Counted from the first letter of the stretch, positions 1-8,743 are shown. The stretch: DNA of 36,052 bases from Oscillibacter sp. (GCA_014799925.1 JAAVHC010000059.1:1-36052); one strand, 5' to 3'. Numbers and translations: made by a program. Notes: generated from the sequence alone by a model not told the origin.

Positions 1-2
1 CT

Positions 3-215
3 CATTACACCCATCGCTGGAAAATTGAGGTCATGTTCAAGCAGCAAAAAATGTATATGGGCCTCAAATCCTTTATGGTTCGTTCCGCAACTGCCATTGA
101 CCGTCTGTTTGTCATCCTCCCCTTGGCCCATTTGTTTTTTATTGTCCTTTTTGATGCATCTCTGTCTTTGTCTGCCGCTATTCGTCGTTTTAGAACCCTT
201 TTGTGCGGTTTTTAA
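3..215 (+). CDS. IS4-like DDE transposase, C-terminal end only (cut by window edge)
   Basis: Only the last 70 residues lie in the window; the reading frame is already open at base 3 and stops at 213-215. The segment opens with Y-x2-R-x3-E-x6-K (Y2, R5, E9, K16 of the visible part), which is the YREK signature around the catalytic glutamate of IS4-family DDE transposases. It is followed by the GLKSFMVRSATAIDR stretch often seen near the C-terminus of these enzymes and then a hydrophobic tail. The role would be cut-and-paste transposition of an insertion sequence whose body lies to the left. I cannot identify the terminal inverted repeat in 216-423, which otherwise holds no gene that I can support. 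Whether the transposase is intact cannot be judged from here. Confidence 0.72.
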   Translation, partial: HYTHRWKIEVMFKQQKMYMGLKSFMVRSATAIDRLFVILPLAHLFFIVLFDASLSLSAAIRRFRTLLCGF

Positions 216-423
216 TTTTGCTCATTTAGAGTTGCCAAACTTTTTTCATATTTTTCCTCCATGAATTCCGAGTTGTAAATAAAGAAGTATACCATCCCAG
301 TACGAAATAAGTCAACCAAAGGACTTGTGTACTTTTTGTGTATCAGACACCGCCCAAGCACCTAAAAGCGTTGCGCCACAATGGGTTCGGGCAGTTGGTA
401 CCTTTAACTTTCAAGAAAAAGTA

Positions 424-1803
424 TCATTTCTGCTCCAGCTCCGCCATGGCGGGGCGGAACACGAAGAAAAACGTGACCGCCGCCGCGGTGATGGAGATGA
501 AGTCGCTGACCGGCTCCGCCAGGAACACGGCAAACACCTTGTTCTCAAAGAAATGGGGCAGAATAAAGATCAGGGGAATCAGCAGGATCACCTTCCGCAG
601 GCAGGCGATGAACAGCGACGCCTTGGCCTTGCCGATGGCCATGAAGGTCTGCTGCACCGACATCTGGATCCCGAACAGCCCCAGCACCGCCGTATATACC
701 CGCAGCGTCCACACCGCCGTTTCCATCAGCTCCGGGTCGTTGTTGAAGATCCGGATAAAGGCCTGGGGGAACAGCTGCACCAGCAGCCAGAAGCCAAACA
801 TCAGCGCGCAGCTGACCCGCAGCAGCGCCCGAAAAGCCTCCCTCACCCGCTTGGGGTTCCGGGCGCCGTAGTTGTAGCTGATAATGGGCTGGGCCCCCTG
901 GCCCAGGCCCTGGGAGGGGATCCACACCATTTGCAGCACCGTGCTGGCGATGGTCATAGCTCCCACCGCCACGTCGCCGCCGTAGCGCTGGAGGGAGGAA
1001 TTGAAGGAGATGTTCAGCAGCGCCTCGGTGGACTGCATGATAAAGGGAGAGATCCCCAGCGCCAGCACCGGCGCCATGATGCGCCAGCTGGGCCGCAGGC
1101 ACTCCCGCCTCAGACGCAGGGTGGTTTTCTTTCCCAGCAGGAAGCACACCACCCAGATGCCGGAAACGGCCTGGGAAATCACCGTGGCCAGCGCCGCGCC
1201 CCGGACGCCCATATGGAGGCCGTAAATGAAAATGGGGTCCAGAATGATATTGCTCACCGCGCCGATCAGGACCGTACGCATACTGACGATAGTAAAGCCC
1301 TGCGTGGTGACGAACAGATTCATTCCCAGAGCCATCATGACGAACAGAGAGCCGCTGGAGTAGATGCGCATATAGGGCAGGGCGTACTGGATGGTTTCCC
1401 CGCTGCACCCGAAGAGCCACAGCAGCCTCTCTCCAAAGACCCAGAACAGCGCCGTCAGCGCCACCGCCGCCGCCGCCAGACAGGTGAAGCAGCTGCCCAT
1501 GATCCGCTCCGCCTGGTCGCTGTCCCCCTCGCCCATGGCAATGGCGGCTCTGGGCGCGCCGCCCTGGGCGATCAGCATGGTGAACGCCCCCATGAGATAA
1601 ATGACGGGGAAGCACAGGCCCACCCCCGTCAGAGCCGTCCTGCCTACGTCCGGCATGTGTCCGATATAGATCCGGTCCACAATGTTATACAGAAGATTCA
1701 CCAGCTGGGCCACTACCGTGGGCACGGCCAGCTTCAGCAGCAGCTTCCCCACCGGGGCGGAAGCCAGCTGCCGGGAGACGGCGGTATCGTGTTCTTTTTC
1801 CAT
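424..1803 (-). CDS. MATE family multidrug/sodium antiporter
   Basis: Encodes 459 residues, the usual size for a MATE exporter with twelve membrane helices in two six-helix bundles. The N-terminal segment after a short polar leader (LLLKLAVPTVVAQLVNLLYN, then VDRIYIGH) is the typical first helix and loop of this family, and hydrophobic segments recur along the whole length. Known members expel cationic drugs or metabolites in exchange for Na+ or H+ at the cytoplasmic membrane; the substrate cannot be told from sequence. Two in-frame ATGs lie at 1809 and 1803. The GGAAAGGA ribosome site (1812-1819) is only two bases from the first but eight from the second, so 1803 is preferred. The gene stands alone, divergent from asnA. 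Confidence 0.9.
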   Translation of the reverse strand: MEKEHDTAVSRQLASAPVGKLLLKLAVPTVVAQLVNLLYNIVDRIYIGHMPDVGRTALTGVGLCFPVIYLMGAFTMLIAQGGAPRAAIAMGEGDSDQAERIMGSCFTCLAAAAVALTALFWVFGERLLWLFGCSGETIQYALPYMRIYSSGSLFVMMALGMNLFVTTQGFTIVSMRTVLIGAVSNIILDPIFIYGLHMGVRGAALATVISQAVSGIWVVCFLLGKKTTLRLRRECLRPSWRIMAPVLALGISPFIMQSTEALLNISFNSSLQRYGGDVAVGAMTIASTVLQMVWIPSQGLGQGAQPIISYNYGARNPKRVREAFRALLRVSCALMFGFWLLVQLFPQAFIRIFNNDPELMETAVWTLRVYTAVLGLFGIQMSVQQTFMAIGKAKASLFIACLRKVILLIPLIFILPHFFENKVFAVFLAEPVSDFISITAAAVTFFFVFRPAMAELEQK

Positions 1804-2081
1804 GCGCATCGTCCTTTCCAGGGCAGGAGCAGCCCAACAAAGGGGATTATATCATATATGGGACGGCTTGTCATCTCTATTTTGTTCGTTCAGGAACATT
1901 TTCAGGCCGGCGGCTTCGGCTTCTTATTCTTCAGGAGAAAAATTGTCGTGCATTTTCCTGATTTATGGTGTATGATAGGGTTGCTGTATTTTTCCAGGCG
2001 GCGGACGGCTCGTATGGCACGCCGCCCGCAAAGCCCGCGGCGGAAGCCGCCGGGAATCTTTCCATCTCAGGAGGAAGCATT

Positions 2082-3095
2082 ATGAACCACTGTGTGATCC
2101 CTCAGGGCTACCGCTGCCCGCTCTATGGTTATGACATGCAGCGGGCCATTGAGTTCGTGAAGAGCAGCTTTCAGGAAAATCTGAAATTCGCCCTGAATCT
2201 CCGCCGGGTTTCCGCGCCGCTGTTTGTGGACCGGCATTCCGGTCTCAACGATAACCTCAACGGCGTGGAGCGGCCCGTGGACTTTGATATTCCCGCCGTC
2301 GGCGGGGCCACCGGCGAGGTGGTCCACTCCCTGGCCAAATGGAAGCGTCTGGCCCTCAAGCGCTACGGCTTCTACCCCGGCAACGGCCTCTACACCGATA
2401 TGAACGCCATCCGCCGGGACGAGAGTCTGGACAACATCCACTCCGTTTACGTGGACCAGTGGGACTGGGAGAAGGTCATCACCAGAAATGACCGGACCGT
2501 GGACTTCCTCCAGTACACCGTCCGCTCCATCGTGGGCGCCGTGTGCGACACCTGCGACGCCCTGCGCCGCGCCTTCCCCCAGGTAAAGACCCATCTGGAC
2601 CGGGAGGTCAGCTTCATCACCACCCAGGAGCTGGAGGACATGTACCCTCATCTGCCCCCCCAGGAGCGGGAGACCGCCTACATGCGGGAGGGCCGCAGGA
2701 CCGTGTTCCTCATGCAGATCGGCAAGGCGCTGAAAAGCGGCCTGAAGCACGACGGCCGCGCCCCGGACTACGACGACTGGGAGCTGAACGGCGACATTCT
2801 CATGTGGAGCGACGTGCTGGGCCGCGCCTTCGAGATCAGTTCCATGGGCATCCGGGTGGACCCGGAGAGCCTGGACCGGCAGCTGACCCTGGCGGGCTGC
2901 GAGGACCGGCGGGAACTGCCCTTCCATCAGATGCTCCTGGGCAACGAGCTGCCCCTGACCATGGGCGGCGGCATCGGACAGAGCCGGCTTTGCATGCTGA
3001 TGATCGGCTGCTGCCATATCGGCGAGGTGCAGGTGAGCCTGTGGGATCAGGAGACGCTGGATATCTGCGAGGAGGCAGGGGTGCAGCTGCTGTAG
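2082..3095 (+). CDS. asnA: Aspartate-ammonia ligase (asparagine synthetase A)
   Basis: A 337-residue protein matching the AsnA type of asparagine synthetase, which makes asparagine from aspartate, ammonia and ATP in the cytosol and is related to class II aminoacyl-tRNA synthetases. The signs are the N-terminal YGYDMQRAIEFVKSSFQENL helix, the LFVDRHSGLNDNLNGVERPV segment, VHSLAKWKR, YTDMNAIRRDE, VDQWDWEK and the C-terminal GGGIGQSRLCMLML-like motif (G-G-G-I-G-Q-S-R-L) that corresponds to class II motif 3. Length agrees with the roughly 330 residues of the family. The start is ATG at 2082, nine bases downstream of an AGGAGG site at 2069-2074; an in-frame upstream extension to 1965 lacks family similarity. 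The 1810-2081 leader holds a GC-rich palindrome (GGCGG-AAG-CCGCC, about 2042-2054) of unknown role. Confidence 0.95.
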   Translation: MNHCVIPQGYRCPLYGYDMQRAIEFVKSSFQENLKFALNLRRVSAPLFVDRHSGLNDNLNGVERPVDFDIPAVGGATGEVVHSLAKWKRLALKRYGFYPGNGLYTDMNAIRRDESLDNIHSVYVDQWDWEKVITRNDRTVDFLQYTVRSIVGAVCDTCDALRRAFPQVKTHLDREVSFITTQELEDMYPHLPPQERETAYMREGRRTVFLMQIGKALKSGLKHDGRAPDYDDWELNGDILMWSDVLGRAFEISSMGIRVDPESLDRQLTLAGCEDRRELPFHQMLLGNELPLTMGGGIGQSRLCMLMIGCCHIGEVQVSLWDQETLDICEEAGVQLL

Positions 3096-3098
3096 TCA

Positions 3099-3122
3099 AA
3101 AAAGATGCTGACGCATCTTTTT
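3099..3122 (+). terminator. Short hairpin between asnA and the dipeptidase gene
   Basis: AAAAAGATGC (3099-3108) pairs with GCATCTTTTT (3113-3122) around a TGAC loop, starting four bases after the asnA stop and ending just before the next ribosome site. It resembles a weak intrinsic terminator whose own stem supplies the T-run, so partial read-through into the next gene is plausible. Confidence 0.5.
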
Positions 3123-3138
3123 AAAAGGAGGAAAAGCG

Positions 3139-4590
3139 ATGGAAAATCCTGTTTTAGCAAGCCTGGAGCCCAGGGGCGTGTTCCGCTTCTTTGAGGAGCT
3201 GACCCGTATCCCCCACGGCTCCGGCAACACCGCCGCCGCCAGCGATTGGGCGGTGCGCTTTGCCGGGGAGCGGGGCCTCCGGCACCGCCGGGACGGGCTG
3301 GGCAACGTGATTGTCTGGAAGGACGCCTCTCCCGGCTATGAGGACCACCCGGCGGTGATCCTGCAAGGGCATTTGGACATGGTGTGTGTCCAGGAAGCCG
3401 GCATGGACCACGATTTTGAGAAGGACCCGCTGGAACTGGAGATCGAAGACGGCTGGGTGCAGGCCAGGGGCACCACCCTGGGCGGAGACAACGGCATAGC
3501 CGTTGCTATGGCCATGGCGCTGATGGATGACGATTCCATCCCTCATCCGCCCATCGAGGCGGTGTTCACCGTGGACGAGGAAATCGGTCTGCTGGGCGCC
3601 GCCGGGCTGGACTGCTCCGACCTGAAGGGGCGGAGACTTATCAACCTGGACAGCGAGGACGAGGGGATTCTGACCGTCAGCTGCGCCGGCGGGAGCCGGT
3701 GCGACTTGCAGGCTTCCTTCCCCACAAGCCGAGCCTCGGGCATTGTCTGCGAGGTCCTGGTCAGCGGACTGCCCGGCGGGCATTCCGGCGCGGAGATCCA
3801 CCAGAATTACGCCAACGCCAACCGCCTGCTGGCACAGTGTCTGACGGAGGTGCCTGATCTGCGCCTGATCTCCCTCTACGGAGGCAAGCAGGACAATGCT
3901 ATCCCCAACTACGCCAAGGCCCTTTTTCATCTGCCGCGGGAAATGGAGTCGGGGGACGTGTCCGAAAGGATTTACAAGGCTTTCGGCGCGGCCAACGCCG
4001 CATATCACACGCCCGACAGCGCGGAGCCCAGCTGCGGGGTTTCCTTTGAATATCCGCGCATTTTCCCTGAGTCCCTCTCTGTGGAGGACAGCCGCAGGGT
4101 GCTGGAGCTGATTCTGGCTATGCCCAACGGGGTTCAGGCCATGAGCGGGGATATCCCCGGCCTGGTGCAGACCAGCCTGAACCTGGGCATCATGCGGCTG
4201 AAGGACGGAACGCTGAAGCTGTCCAGCTCGGTACGCAGCAGCGTGGCAGCGGAGAAGGAGGCGCTGTGCCGGCAGCTGGCGGAGCTGGCGGACCGGTACG
4301 GCGCGGATTACTCCCGCCGGGGGGACTATCCGCCCTGGGAGTACCGGAAGGACTCGCCGCTCCGTGATACGATGACGCGGGTTTACCGGCAGATGGCCGG
4401 AAAAGAGATGAAGGTGGAGGCCATTCACGCCGGACTGGAGTGCGGCCTGTTCGCGGGAAAGATGGGCGGCCTGGACGCGGTGTCCATCGGACCGGATATG
4501 CGGGATATCCACAGCACGCGGGAGCGGCTGTCCATTGCCTCGGTGCAGAGGACATGGGCGTATGTGAAAGAGGTTTTGCGGCAGCTGTAG
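3139..4590 (+). CDS. pepD: Aminoacyl-histidine dipeptidase (M20 family, PepD type)
   Basis: A 483-residue cytosolic dinuclear zinc peptidase of the M20 family, of the PepD/beta-alanyl-histidine dipeptidase type that cleaves Xaa-His and related dipeptides. Zinc-site motifs are visible in order: Q-G-H-L-D-M-V with H78 and D80, L-G-G-D-N-G-I-A with bridging D117, D-E-E-I-G with catalytic E147 and ligand E148, L-D-S-E-D-E around residue 170, and a C-terminal ECGLFAGK...S-I-G-P-D-x-x-D-I-H-S segment that supplies the last ligand. SGLPGGHSGAEIH marks the inserted lid/dimerisation domain. AGGAGG at 3125-3130 precedes the ATG by eight bases. It may be co-transcribed with asnA through the weak hairpin between them. 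Length is normal and nothing appears damaged. Confidence 0.93.
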   Translation: MENPVLASLEPRGVFRFFEELTRIPHGSGNTAAASDWAVRFAGERGLRHRRDGLGNVIVWKDASPGYEDHPAVILQGHLDMVCVQEAGMDHDFEKDPLELEIEDGWVQARGTTLGGDNGIAVAMAMALMDDDSIPHPPIEAVFTVDEEIGLLGAAGLDCSDLKGRRLINLDSEDEGILTVSCAGGSRCDLQASFPTSRASGIVCEVLVSGLPGGHSGAEIHQNYANANRLLAQCLTEVPDLRLISLYGGKQDNAIPNYAKALFHLPREMESGDVSERIYKAFGAANAAYHTPDSAEPSCGVSFEYPRIFPESLSVEDSRRVLELILAMPNGVQAMSGDIPGLVQTSLNLGIMRLKDGTLKLSSSVRSSVAAEKEALCRQLAELADRYGADYSRRGDYPPWEYRKDSPLRDTMTRVYRQMAGKEMKVEAIHAGLECGLFAGKMGGLDAVSIGPDMRDIHSTRERLSIASVQRTWAYVKEVLRQL

Positions 4591-4600
4591 TTGTAGGATG

Positions 4601-5041
4601 TACTTTTCCTGCGAGGGAAAGGTACCAAAAGCTCGCTCAAGGGGCCATGGCCCCTTGAGAATCCCTGAATGTTTTGTTTATTTGCGCTACGACGTACCGG
4701 GTTTGGTTCTACCCAAGTGCTTACCCGGATGCGCCGGTGCCTATCGTCTACCCACGGATTCTAACGATAGACAGAGGAGCTAAGCCGGTGCCGGTTGAGC
4801 TGCGCACCATCGCCGGGAGTTCCCAAAGCAATACGGTAGGGTCTGGCGATAATATCCTATAATAGACGCTTTGCAGAAGAAACCGCACTGGAAGCTCGGT
4901 TTAGGCCGGACGGACTACAGGATGAGCGCAAAACAAATAAAAAAATAGGGGATTCTCAAACCGCAGGTTTGAGCGACTTTTTGGGTACTTTTTGTTCGCA
5001 CAAAAAGTACCCGCGGGGTCCGGGGCCGCGCAGGCCCCGGA
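4601..5041. repeat. Dispersed structured intergenic repeat, copy A
   Basis: This 510-base gene-free gap is largely filled by one copy of a repeat that recurs at 8811-9255. Its hairpins, in order, are a TACTTTTCC/GGGAAAGGTA pair (4601-4624), a perfect CTCAAGGGGCCA/TGGCCCCTTGAG palindrome (4636-4659), a central block with conserved words CGACGTACC, GTCTACCCACGG, TTCTAACGA, CGCCGGGAG and ATACGGTAGGG (about 4690-4840), CTCAAACC-GCA-GGTTTGAG (4955-4973), GGGTACTTTTTG/CAAAAAGTACCC (4983-5012) and TCCGGGGCC/GGCCCCGGA (5019-5041). Several stems differ in sequence between the copies but still pair. It follows a gene on the plus strand and precedes another on the plus strand. No convincing ORF is present. 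It could be a non-coding RNA, a non-autonomous mobile repeat or a transcription attenuator. Confidence 0.8.
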
Positions 5042-5100
5042 GTATCAAATCGAAACAATTCACCCTCGCGCCGGAACGGCGCGAAGAAAGAGGAGAAGCG

Positions 5101-6789
5101 ATGAAATTTTCAGAAATGCCCTACACCAGGCCCGACCTGGAAAAAATCAGGGAAGAATCCGCCAAAACGCTGGAGCGCATCCGCTCCGCCGCCACGGCGG
5201 AGGAGCAGATCGAGGCATACCTCGCCTATGAGGAGGCGCAGAAGGAGCTCAGCACCGCCTTCTCCCTGGCCTATGTCCGGCATACCATCGACACCAGAGA
5301 CGAGTTCTATGAGAAGGAGAGCGACTATATCGACGAGATCAGCCCCGCCATTCAGGAGCTGGACCAGAAGATCGACACGGCCCTGCTGGAGTCGAGGTTC
5401 CGTCCCCAGCTGGAGGAGCGGTTTGGAACGCTCCTCTTTAAGAATCTGGATATCTCCGTGCGCTGCATGAAGCCGGAAATCATGGAACTGATGCAGGAGG
5501 AGAACAAACTGACCAGCGAGTACCAGCGGCTCTATGCCTCCGCCATGGTGGAGTGGGAGGGAGAAACCCTTCCCCTGACCAAGCTGGGGCCCTTCCTGCA
5601 AAGCCCTGACCGGGCCGTCCGCAAGGCCGCCTGTGAGACCAGGGGGCGCTGGTTTGACGAGCATCAGGCGGAGCTGGACCAGCTCTACGACAGACTGGTA
5701 AAGAACCGAGACGCCCAGGGCAGGGCCATGGGGTACAGAAATTATATCCCGCTGGGCTATGACCGCCTGGGCCGCAACAGCTGGGGTCCGGGGGAGTGCG
5801 CCGCCTTCCGGGAGCAGATTGCCAGAGACATGGTTCCCCTGGTAGCCAGGGTCAAGGAGGACCAGGCCAGGCGTATCGGCGTGGACGAGATGAAGTTTTA
5901 TGACGATCCCCTGATGTTCCCCGACGGCAACGCCGAGCCCCAGGGTACGCCGGACGACATTCTGGCCGCCGGGCGGAAGATGTACCATGAGCTCAGCGGA
6001 GAGACAAAGGAGTTCATCGACTTCCTCTATGACGGTGAGCTTCTGGACGTGCTCAGCAAGGAGGGCAAGGCCCCCGGCGGCTACTGCACGGACTTCCCGC
6101 TGTACCAGGCTCCCTTCATTTTCTCCAACTTCAACGGCACCGCCGGGGACGTGAACGTGCTGACCCATGAGGCGGGCCACGCCTTCGCCTTCTACCGCGC
6201 CGCGCGGAAGGGGTATCTCTCCTCCCTCATGAATCCTACCATGGAGGGCTGCGAGACCCACTCCATGTCCATGGAGTTCCTGACCGCGCCCTGGCATGAG
6301 CTGTTCTTCGGCCCCGCCACCCGGAAGTATGAAATCGGGCACTGCGAGTCCAGCCTGATCTTCATCCCCTACGGCTGCATGGTAGACGAATTCCAGCACA
6401 TTATGTACGAGCAGCCGGAGCTGACCCCCGGCCAGCGCAACGAGGTATGGCTGAAGCTGGAGAAGAAGTACCGTCCGTGGATCGACTTCGACAATCTGCC
6501 CTTCTACAGCCGGGGCGCGCTCTGGCAGCAGCAGATGCACATCTATATGAACCCCTTCTACTATATCGACTACTGCATGGCCCAGACCATGGCCTTCCAG
6601 TTCTGGCTGGCCTCTCTGGAAAACCGGGAGGAAGCCTGGGAGAAGTATCTGGCCTTCGTGGACCAGGGCGGCACCAGGACCTTCGAGGAGTTGGTCACCG
6701 GCGCGGGCATGAAGCTGCCCTACGCAGCCGGGTGCATCAGGGAGATCGGGGAGAAGATTTCCCGGTGGATCGACGGGAACCCGCTGTAA
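5101..6789 (+). CDS. M3 family oligoendopeptidase (PepF/M3B-like)
   Basis: A 562-residue zinc oligopeptidase of family M3, acting in the cytosol on short peptides. The catalytic site is plain: T-H-E-A-G-H with zinc ligands H356 and H360 and general base E357, followed by the third ligand E385 in the M-E-G-C-E-T-H-S-M-S-M-E-F segment, which is the M3 arrangement. The N-terminal half is the expected long alpha-helical region that forms one wall of the substrate channel; the size is right for M3B. The start at 5101 follows AGAGGAG by a short spacer; an upstream in-frame extension reaches back into the structured repeat and is rejected. It stands between two unlinked genes, and with the upstream dipeptidase it suggests peptide scavenging. 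Confidence 0.92.
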   Translation: MKFSEMPYTRPDLEKIREESAKTLERIRSAATAEEQIEAYLAYEEAQKELSTAFSLAYVRHTIDTRDEFYEKESDYIDEISPAIQELDQKIDTALLESRFRPQLEERFGTLLFKNLDISVRCMKPEIMELMQEENKLTSEYQRLYASAMVEWEGETLPLTKLGPFLQSPDRAVRKAACETRGRWFDEHQAELDQLYDRLVKNRDAQGRAMGYRNYIPLGYDRLGRNSWGPGECAAFREQIARDMVPLVARVKEDQARRIGVDEMKFYDDPLMFPDGNAEPQGTPDDILAAGRKMYHELSGETKEFIDFLYDGELLDVLSKEGKAPGGYCTDFPLYQAPFIFSNFNGTAGDVNVLTHEAGHAFAFYRAARKGYLSSLMNPTMEGCETHSMSMEFLTAPWHELFFGPATRKYEIGHCESSLIFIPYGCMVDEFQHIMYEQPELTPGQRNEVWLKLEKKYRPWIDFDNLPFYSRGALWQQQMHIYMNPFYYIDYCMAQTMAFQFWLASLENREEAWEKYLAFVDQGGTRTFEELVTGAGMKLPYAAGCIREIGEKISRWIDGNPL

Positions 6790-6857
6790 AATGTTTCCTT
6801 AACTTTTGACAGGTATCTGCCGAAGAACAGGATAGGAAGAACAAAGGAGGCGGACCT

Positions 6858-7427
6858 ATGGAGATCAACGCTGTAAACCGTCAGAACCGCATCGAGCAAT
6901 CCATCCGGTCAGAGACCAGGAAAAAGAATTCCTCAACCGGGGGAGCCGTTTCGTCCTCCGCGGGCGCTCGGACGGACAGTCTGACTCTGTCCGGGGACAT
7001 CGTGGAGCGGCTGAAGGAGCAGAGCCAGCGGCTCATGGCCCTGTTCCAGCAGGACCAGCCGGTGGAGAAAAAGCCGTCCATATGGGACATATTGGACGGA
7101 GAGGAGAAGACCGGGGACGGCGAAGCGGGCGCCCTGGGCGAGCAGATTAAAACCATGGAGCGGTGCCATAAGATCGCGGCCCGCATCATGCGGGGCGACA
7201 AGGTCCCTCCGGAGGACGAGCGGTATCTGATGGAAAACGACCCCGACGGCTACAAGCTGGCCCTGGCCATGCGCCAGCCCAGGAAACATCCCAAGAAGTG
7301 GGAGAGCGTCCTGAAGGATGAGGATAAGAAACAGGACCAGAGTCAGGCGGCGGAGTCCTCAGGTGAAGAAGCCGTGGCGGAATCCGGCGAAGCCTCCGGC
7401 GGAGACACCTCCTCCAGTGAAGAATAA
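6858..7427 (+). CDS. Unrecognised low-complexity cytosolic protein
   Basis: A 189-residue protein that I cannot assign with confidence. It has no signal peptide or membrane segment. Residues 1-35 are polar and Ser-rich, then comes TDSLTLSGDIVERLK (about 35-50), a D-x-L-x-L-S pattern loosely like the start of FlgM-type anti-sigma factors. A folded-looking middle (about 95-145) has CHKIAARIMRGDKVPPEDE and a YLMENDPDGYKLALAMR stretch; the last 45 residues are acidic, Gln/Ser/Glu-rich and probably disordered. AAAGGAGG at 6845-6852 supports the ATG. The D-G-Y-K-L-A-L-A-M segment suggests a small helical domain. A flagellar or secretion-related role would be speculation, since no flagellar gene is near. 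Confidence 0.75.
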   Translation: MEINAVNRQNRIEQSIRSETRKKNSSTGGAVSSSAGARTDSLTLSGDIVERLKEQSQRLMALFQQDQPVEKKPSIWDILDGEEKTGDGEAGALGEQIKTMERCHKIAARIMRGDKVPPEDERYLMENDPDGYKLALAMRQPRKHPKKWESVLKDEDKKQDQSQAAESSGEEAVAESGEASGGDTSSSEE

Positions 7428-7443
7428 GAACGCGCGAAACAGC

Positions 7444-7471
7444 GCCCGGGACCCGCTCACAGGTCCTGGGC
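7444..7471 (+). terminator. GC-rich hairpin after the 189-residue protein
   Basis: GCCCGGGACC (7444-7453) pairs with GGTCCTGGGC (7462-7471), one G-T pair included, starting 16 bases after the stop codon. The following bases are only loosely T-rich, so it may act with the stronger hairpin at 7553. Confidence 0.5.
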
Positions 7472-7552
7472 GGACAGCCGATTTCGCTCTTTTCTGCGGC
7501 GCTTAACCAGGCTTGCCGCCCGGCAGCGAGAGACGCTCTTATTAAAAACTAT

Positions 7553-7594
7553 CAAAACTGCCGGACGGGATATCTCTCCCGTCCGGCAGTTTTG
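7553..7594. terminator. Strong bidirectional terminator between converging genes
   Basis: A perfect 18-base-pair stem (7553-7570 with 7577-7594) starts CAAAACTGCC and ends GGCAGTTTTG around the six-base loop TATCTC. The A-run and T-run inside the stem ends make it usable in both directions; it sits three bases from the stop of the minus-strand gene that begins at 8419. Confidence 0.85.
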
Positions 7595-7597
7595 GCG

Positions 7598-8419
7598 CTA
7601 TCTCAGCATAAGAAAGTCCGTCCCCACGTCCGGGAACATGCCGATAATATGCTTCCCGTCGGGCTGGGGAGCGTCCATGGCCGGCCTCCCGCCGTTCCGG
7701 TGCATCGCGTATTCCGGCGCGTACTTCCAGAGGGCGTTCATCAGGGCGGGAGCGTTAACATAGCACTTCCCCCATATCGGGCGCTCGATCGCCAGCTCAT
7801 AGATGGGGACACAGCTGTTCTCCTTGGAGAAAAAGGCATAGCACAGGGACTTTGACGCGCCGGCGAGCCGGTCCTGGTCCGTCATTTTTGCCAGCGCGAT
7901 CGCCGCGTCGGACAGCTCCGTATTCCAGATGGGGAAACAGAGCGCCAGCAGCTCCCTGCCGCGGCTGGTCTCCAGCCAGTAGATGCCGTTGGCCAGTCTA
8001 TGGTGGCGCAGGGTATAGCCCTCGGGCGTGTGGTAGGGGACGGGAAACTCCCCGAAATATTCCTCGTAGGCGTCCATGGCGTGGACCGCCCTGTCGTGGA
8101 AAACCTCTTCCGGTACGGTCTCCTTCCCGGCGGCCAGGTTGTACTTGGTGATCTCATACTGCATTACTTCCCAGCCGCTGCCGTACCTCCCTATCTCAAA
8201 CAGGTACAGATATTCCTTGAACCACTCTCCATAGTTCCATAGGTTCCCGGTAAACGGCGCGCCTTCCATCAGGACATAGTATTCCTTATAAAACCTCTCC
8301 CCCTTGTCCACCGTCACATAGTATACGCGGGGACAGCACTCCTTCACGTCCACGATCGGGCCGAGCTTCGCCTCCAGGTCGGGCATAAAATCTTCTATTT
8401 TCAAGTCTTCTAATTTCAT
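7598..8419 (-). CDS. Unrecognised soluble protein, 273 aa
   Basis: I do not recognise a family. The protein is soluble, acidic, rich in Tyr and Trp, and has no signal peptide or metal motif. It opens MKLEDLKIEDFMPDLEAKLG, carries a YYVTVDKGERFYKEYYVLME beta-rich segment at about 30-50, a WNYGEWFKEYLYLFEIGRYG segment, and ends with GKHIIGMFPDVGTDFLMLR. The start is taken as the ATG at 8419, seven bases downstream of a GGGAGGG ribosome site (8427-8433); an in-frame extension to 8443 has no site of its own. The gene converges with the 189-residue gene and is divergent from a small Cro-like regulator 79 bases away, so the regulator could act on it. That link is inference only. Confidence 0.75.
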   Translation of the reverse strand: MKLEDLKIEDFMPDLEAKLGPIVDVKECCPRVYYVTVDKGERFYKEYYVLMEGAPFTGNLWNYGEWFKEYLYLFEIGRYGSGWEVMQYEITKYNLAAGKETVPEEVFHDRAVHAMDAYEEYFGEFPVPYHTPEGYTLRHHRLANGIYWLETSRGRELLALCFPIWNTELSDAAIALAKMTDQDRLAGASKSLCYAFFSKENSCVPIYELAIERPIWGKCYVNAPALMNALWKYAPEYAMHRNGGRPAMDAPQPDGKHIIGMFPDVGTDFLMLR

Positions 8420-8497
8420 ATTGATCCCTCCCTTTGCAGGCATTATAGCATATTGCGGATATATTCACAATACCCAAATTGCAATAAGAAAAATATA

Positions 8498-8743
8498 ATG
8501 GTAGCATACGCAAAGGTCAGGAGGTGTATTGCGATCATTGATTTTTCTCCGCTCTGGACAACAATGGACAAAAAGGGCGTAACGCAATACCGCCTGCTGA
8601 AAGATAAGATTATTGATAACAAAACGCTGGATGGGCTCAAACACGGCCGCAATATTACCCTGTTGACATTAGAAAAATTGTGCCGCGTGTTGGATTGCAC
8701 GCCAAACGATGTTGTCCAGTTTATAGAAGTTCCTAAAACATGA
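8498..8743 (+). CDS. Small Cro/C1-type HTH regulator (start uncertain)
   Basis: The conserved part, from IDFSPLWTTMDKKGVTQYRL to LDCTPNDVVQF, is a complete Cro/C1-type helix-turn-helix domain of the HTH_26 kind: a leading helix, a Q-Y-R-L-L turn, the K-T-L-D-G-L-K-H-G recognition region and the closing L-C-R-V-L-D-C-T-P-N-D motif. Such proteins are stand-alone repressors of about 70 residues. The only ATG (8498) adds about ten unrelated residues and has a poor ribosome site, whereas an AGGAGGTG match to the 16S tail lies at 8519-8526, just before ATT at 8528 where family similarity begins. So the true start may be the ATT, or the ATG may be right and the match accidental. It is divergent from the 273-residue gene. 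Confidence 0.75.
   Translation: MVAYAKVRRCIAIIDFSPLWTTMDKKGVTQYRLLKDKIIDNKTLDGLKHGRNITLLTLEKLCRVLDCTPNDVVQFIEVPKT

Noticed and set aside
325-2085. A 586-residue plus-strand open frame covering the MATE gene
   Set aside because: It is antisense to a clear membrane transporter and its translation is His/Gln/Arg-rich without recognisable features.
3154-6540. Long open frames on the minus strand across the dipeptidase and the M3 peptidase genes
   Set aside because: They are codon-bias shadows of GC-rich genes, have no ribosome sites and give low-complexity Ala/Gly/Arg-rich or His/Gln-rich text.
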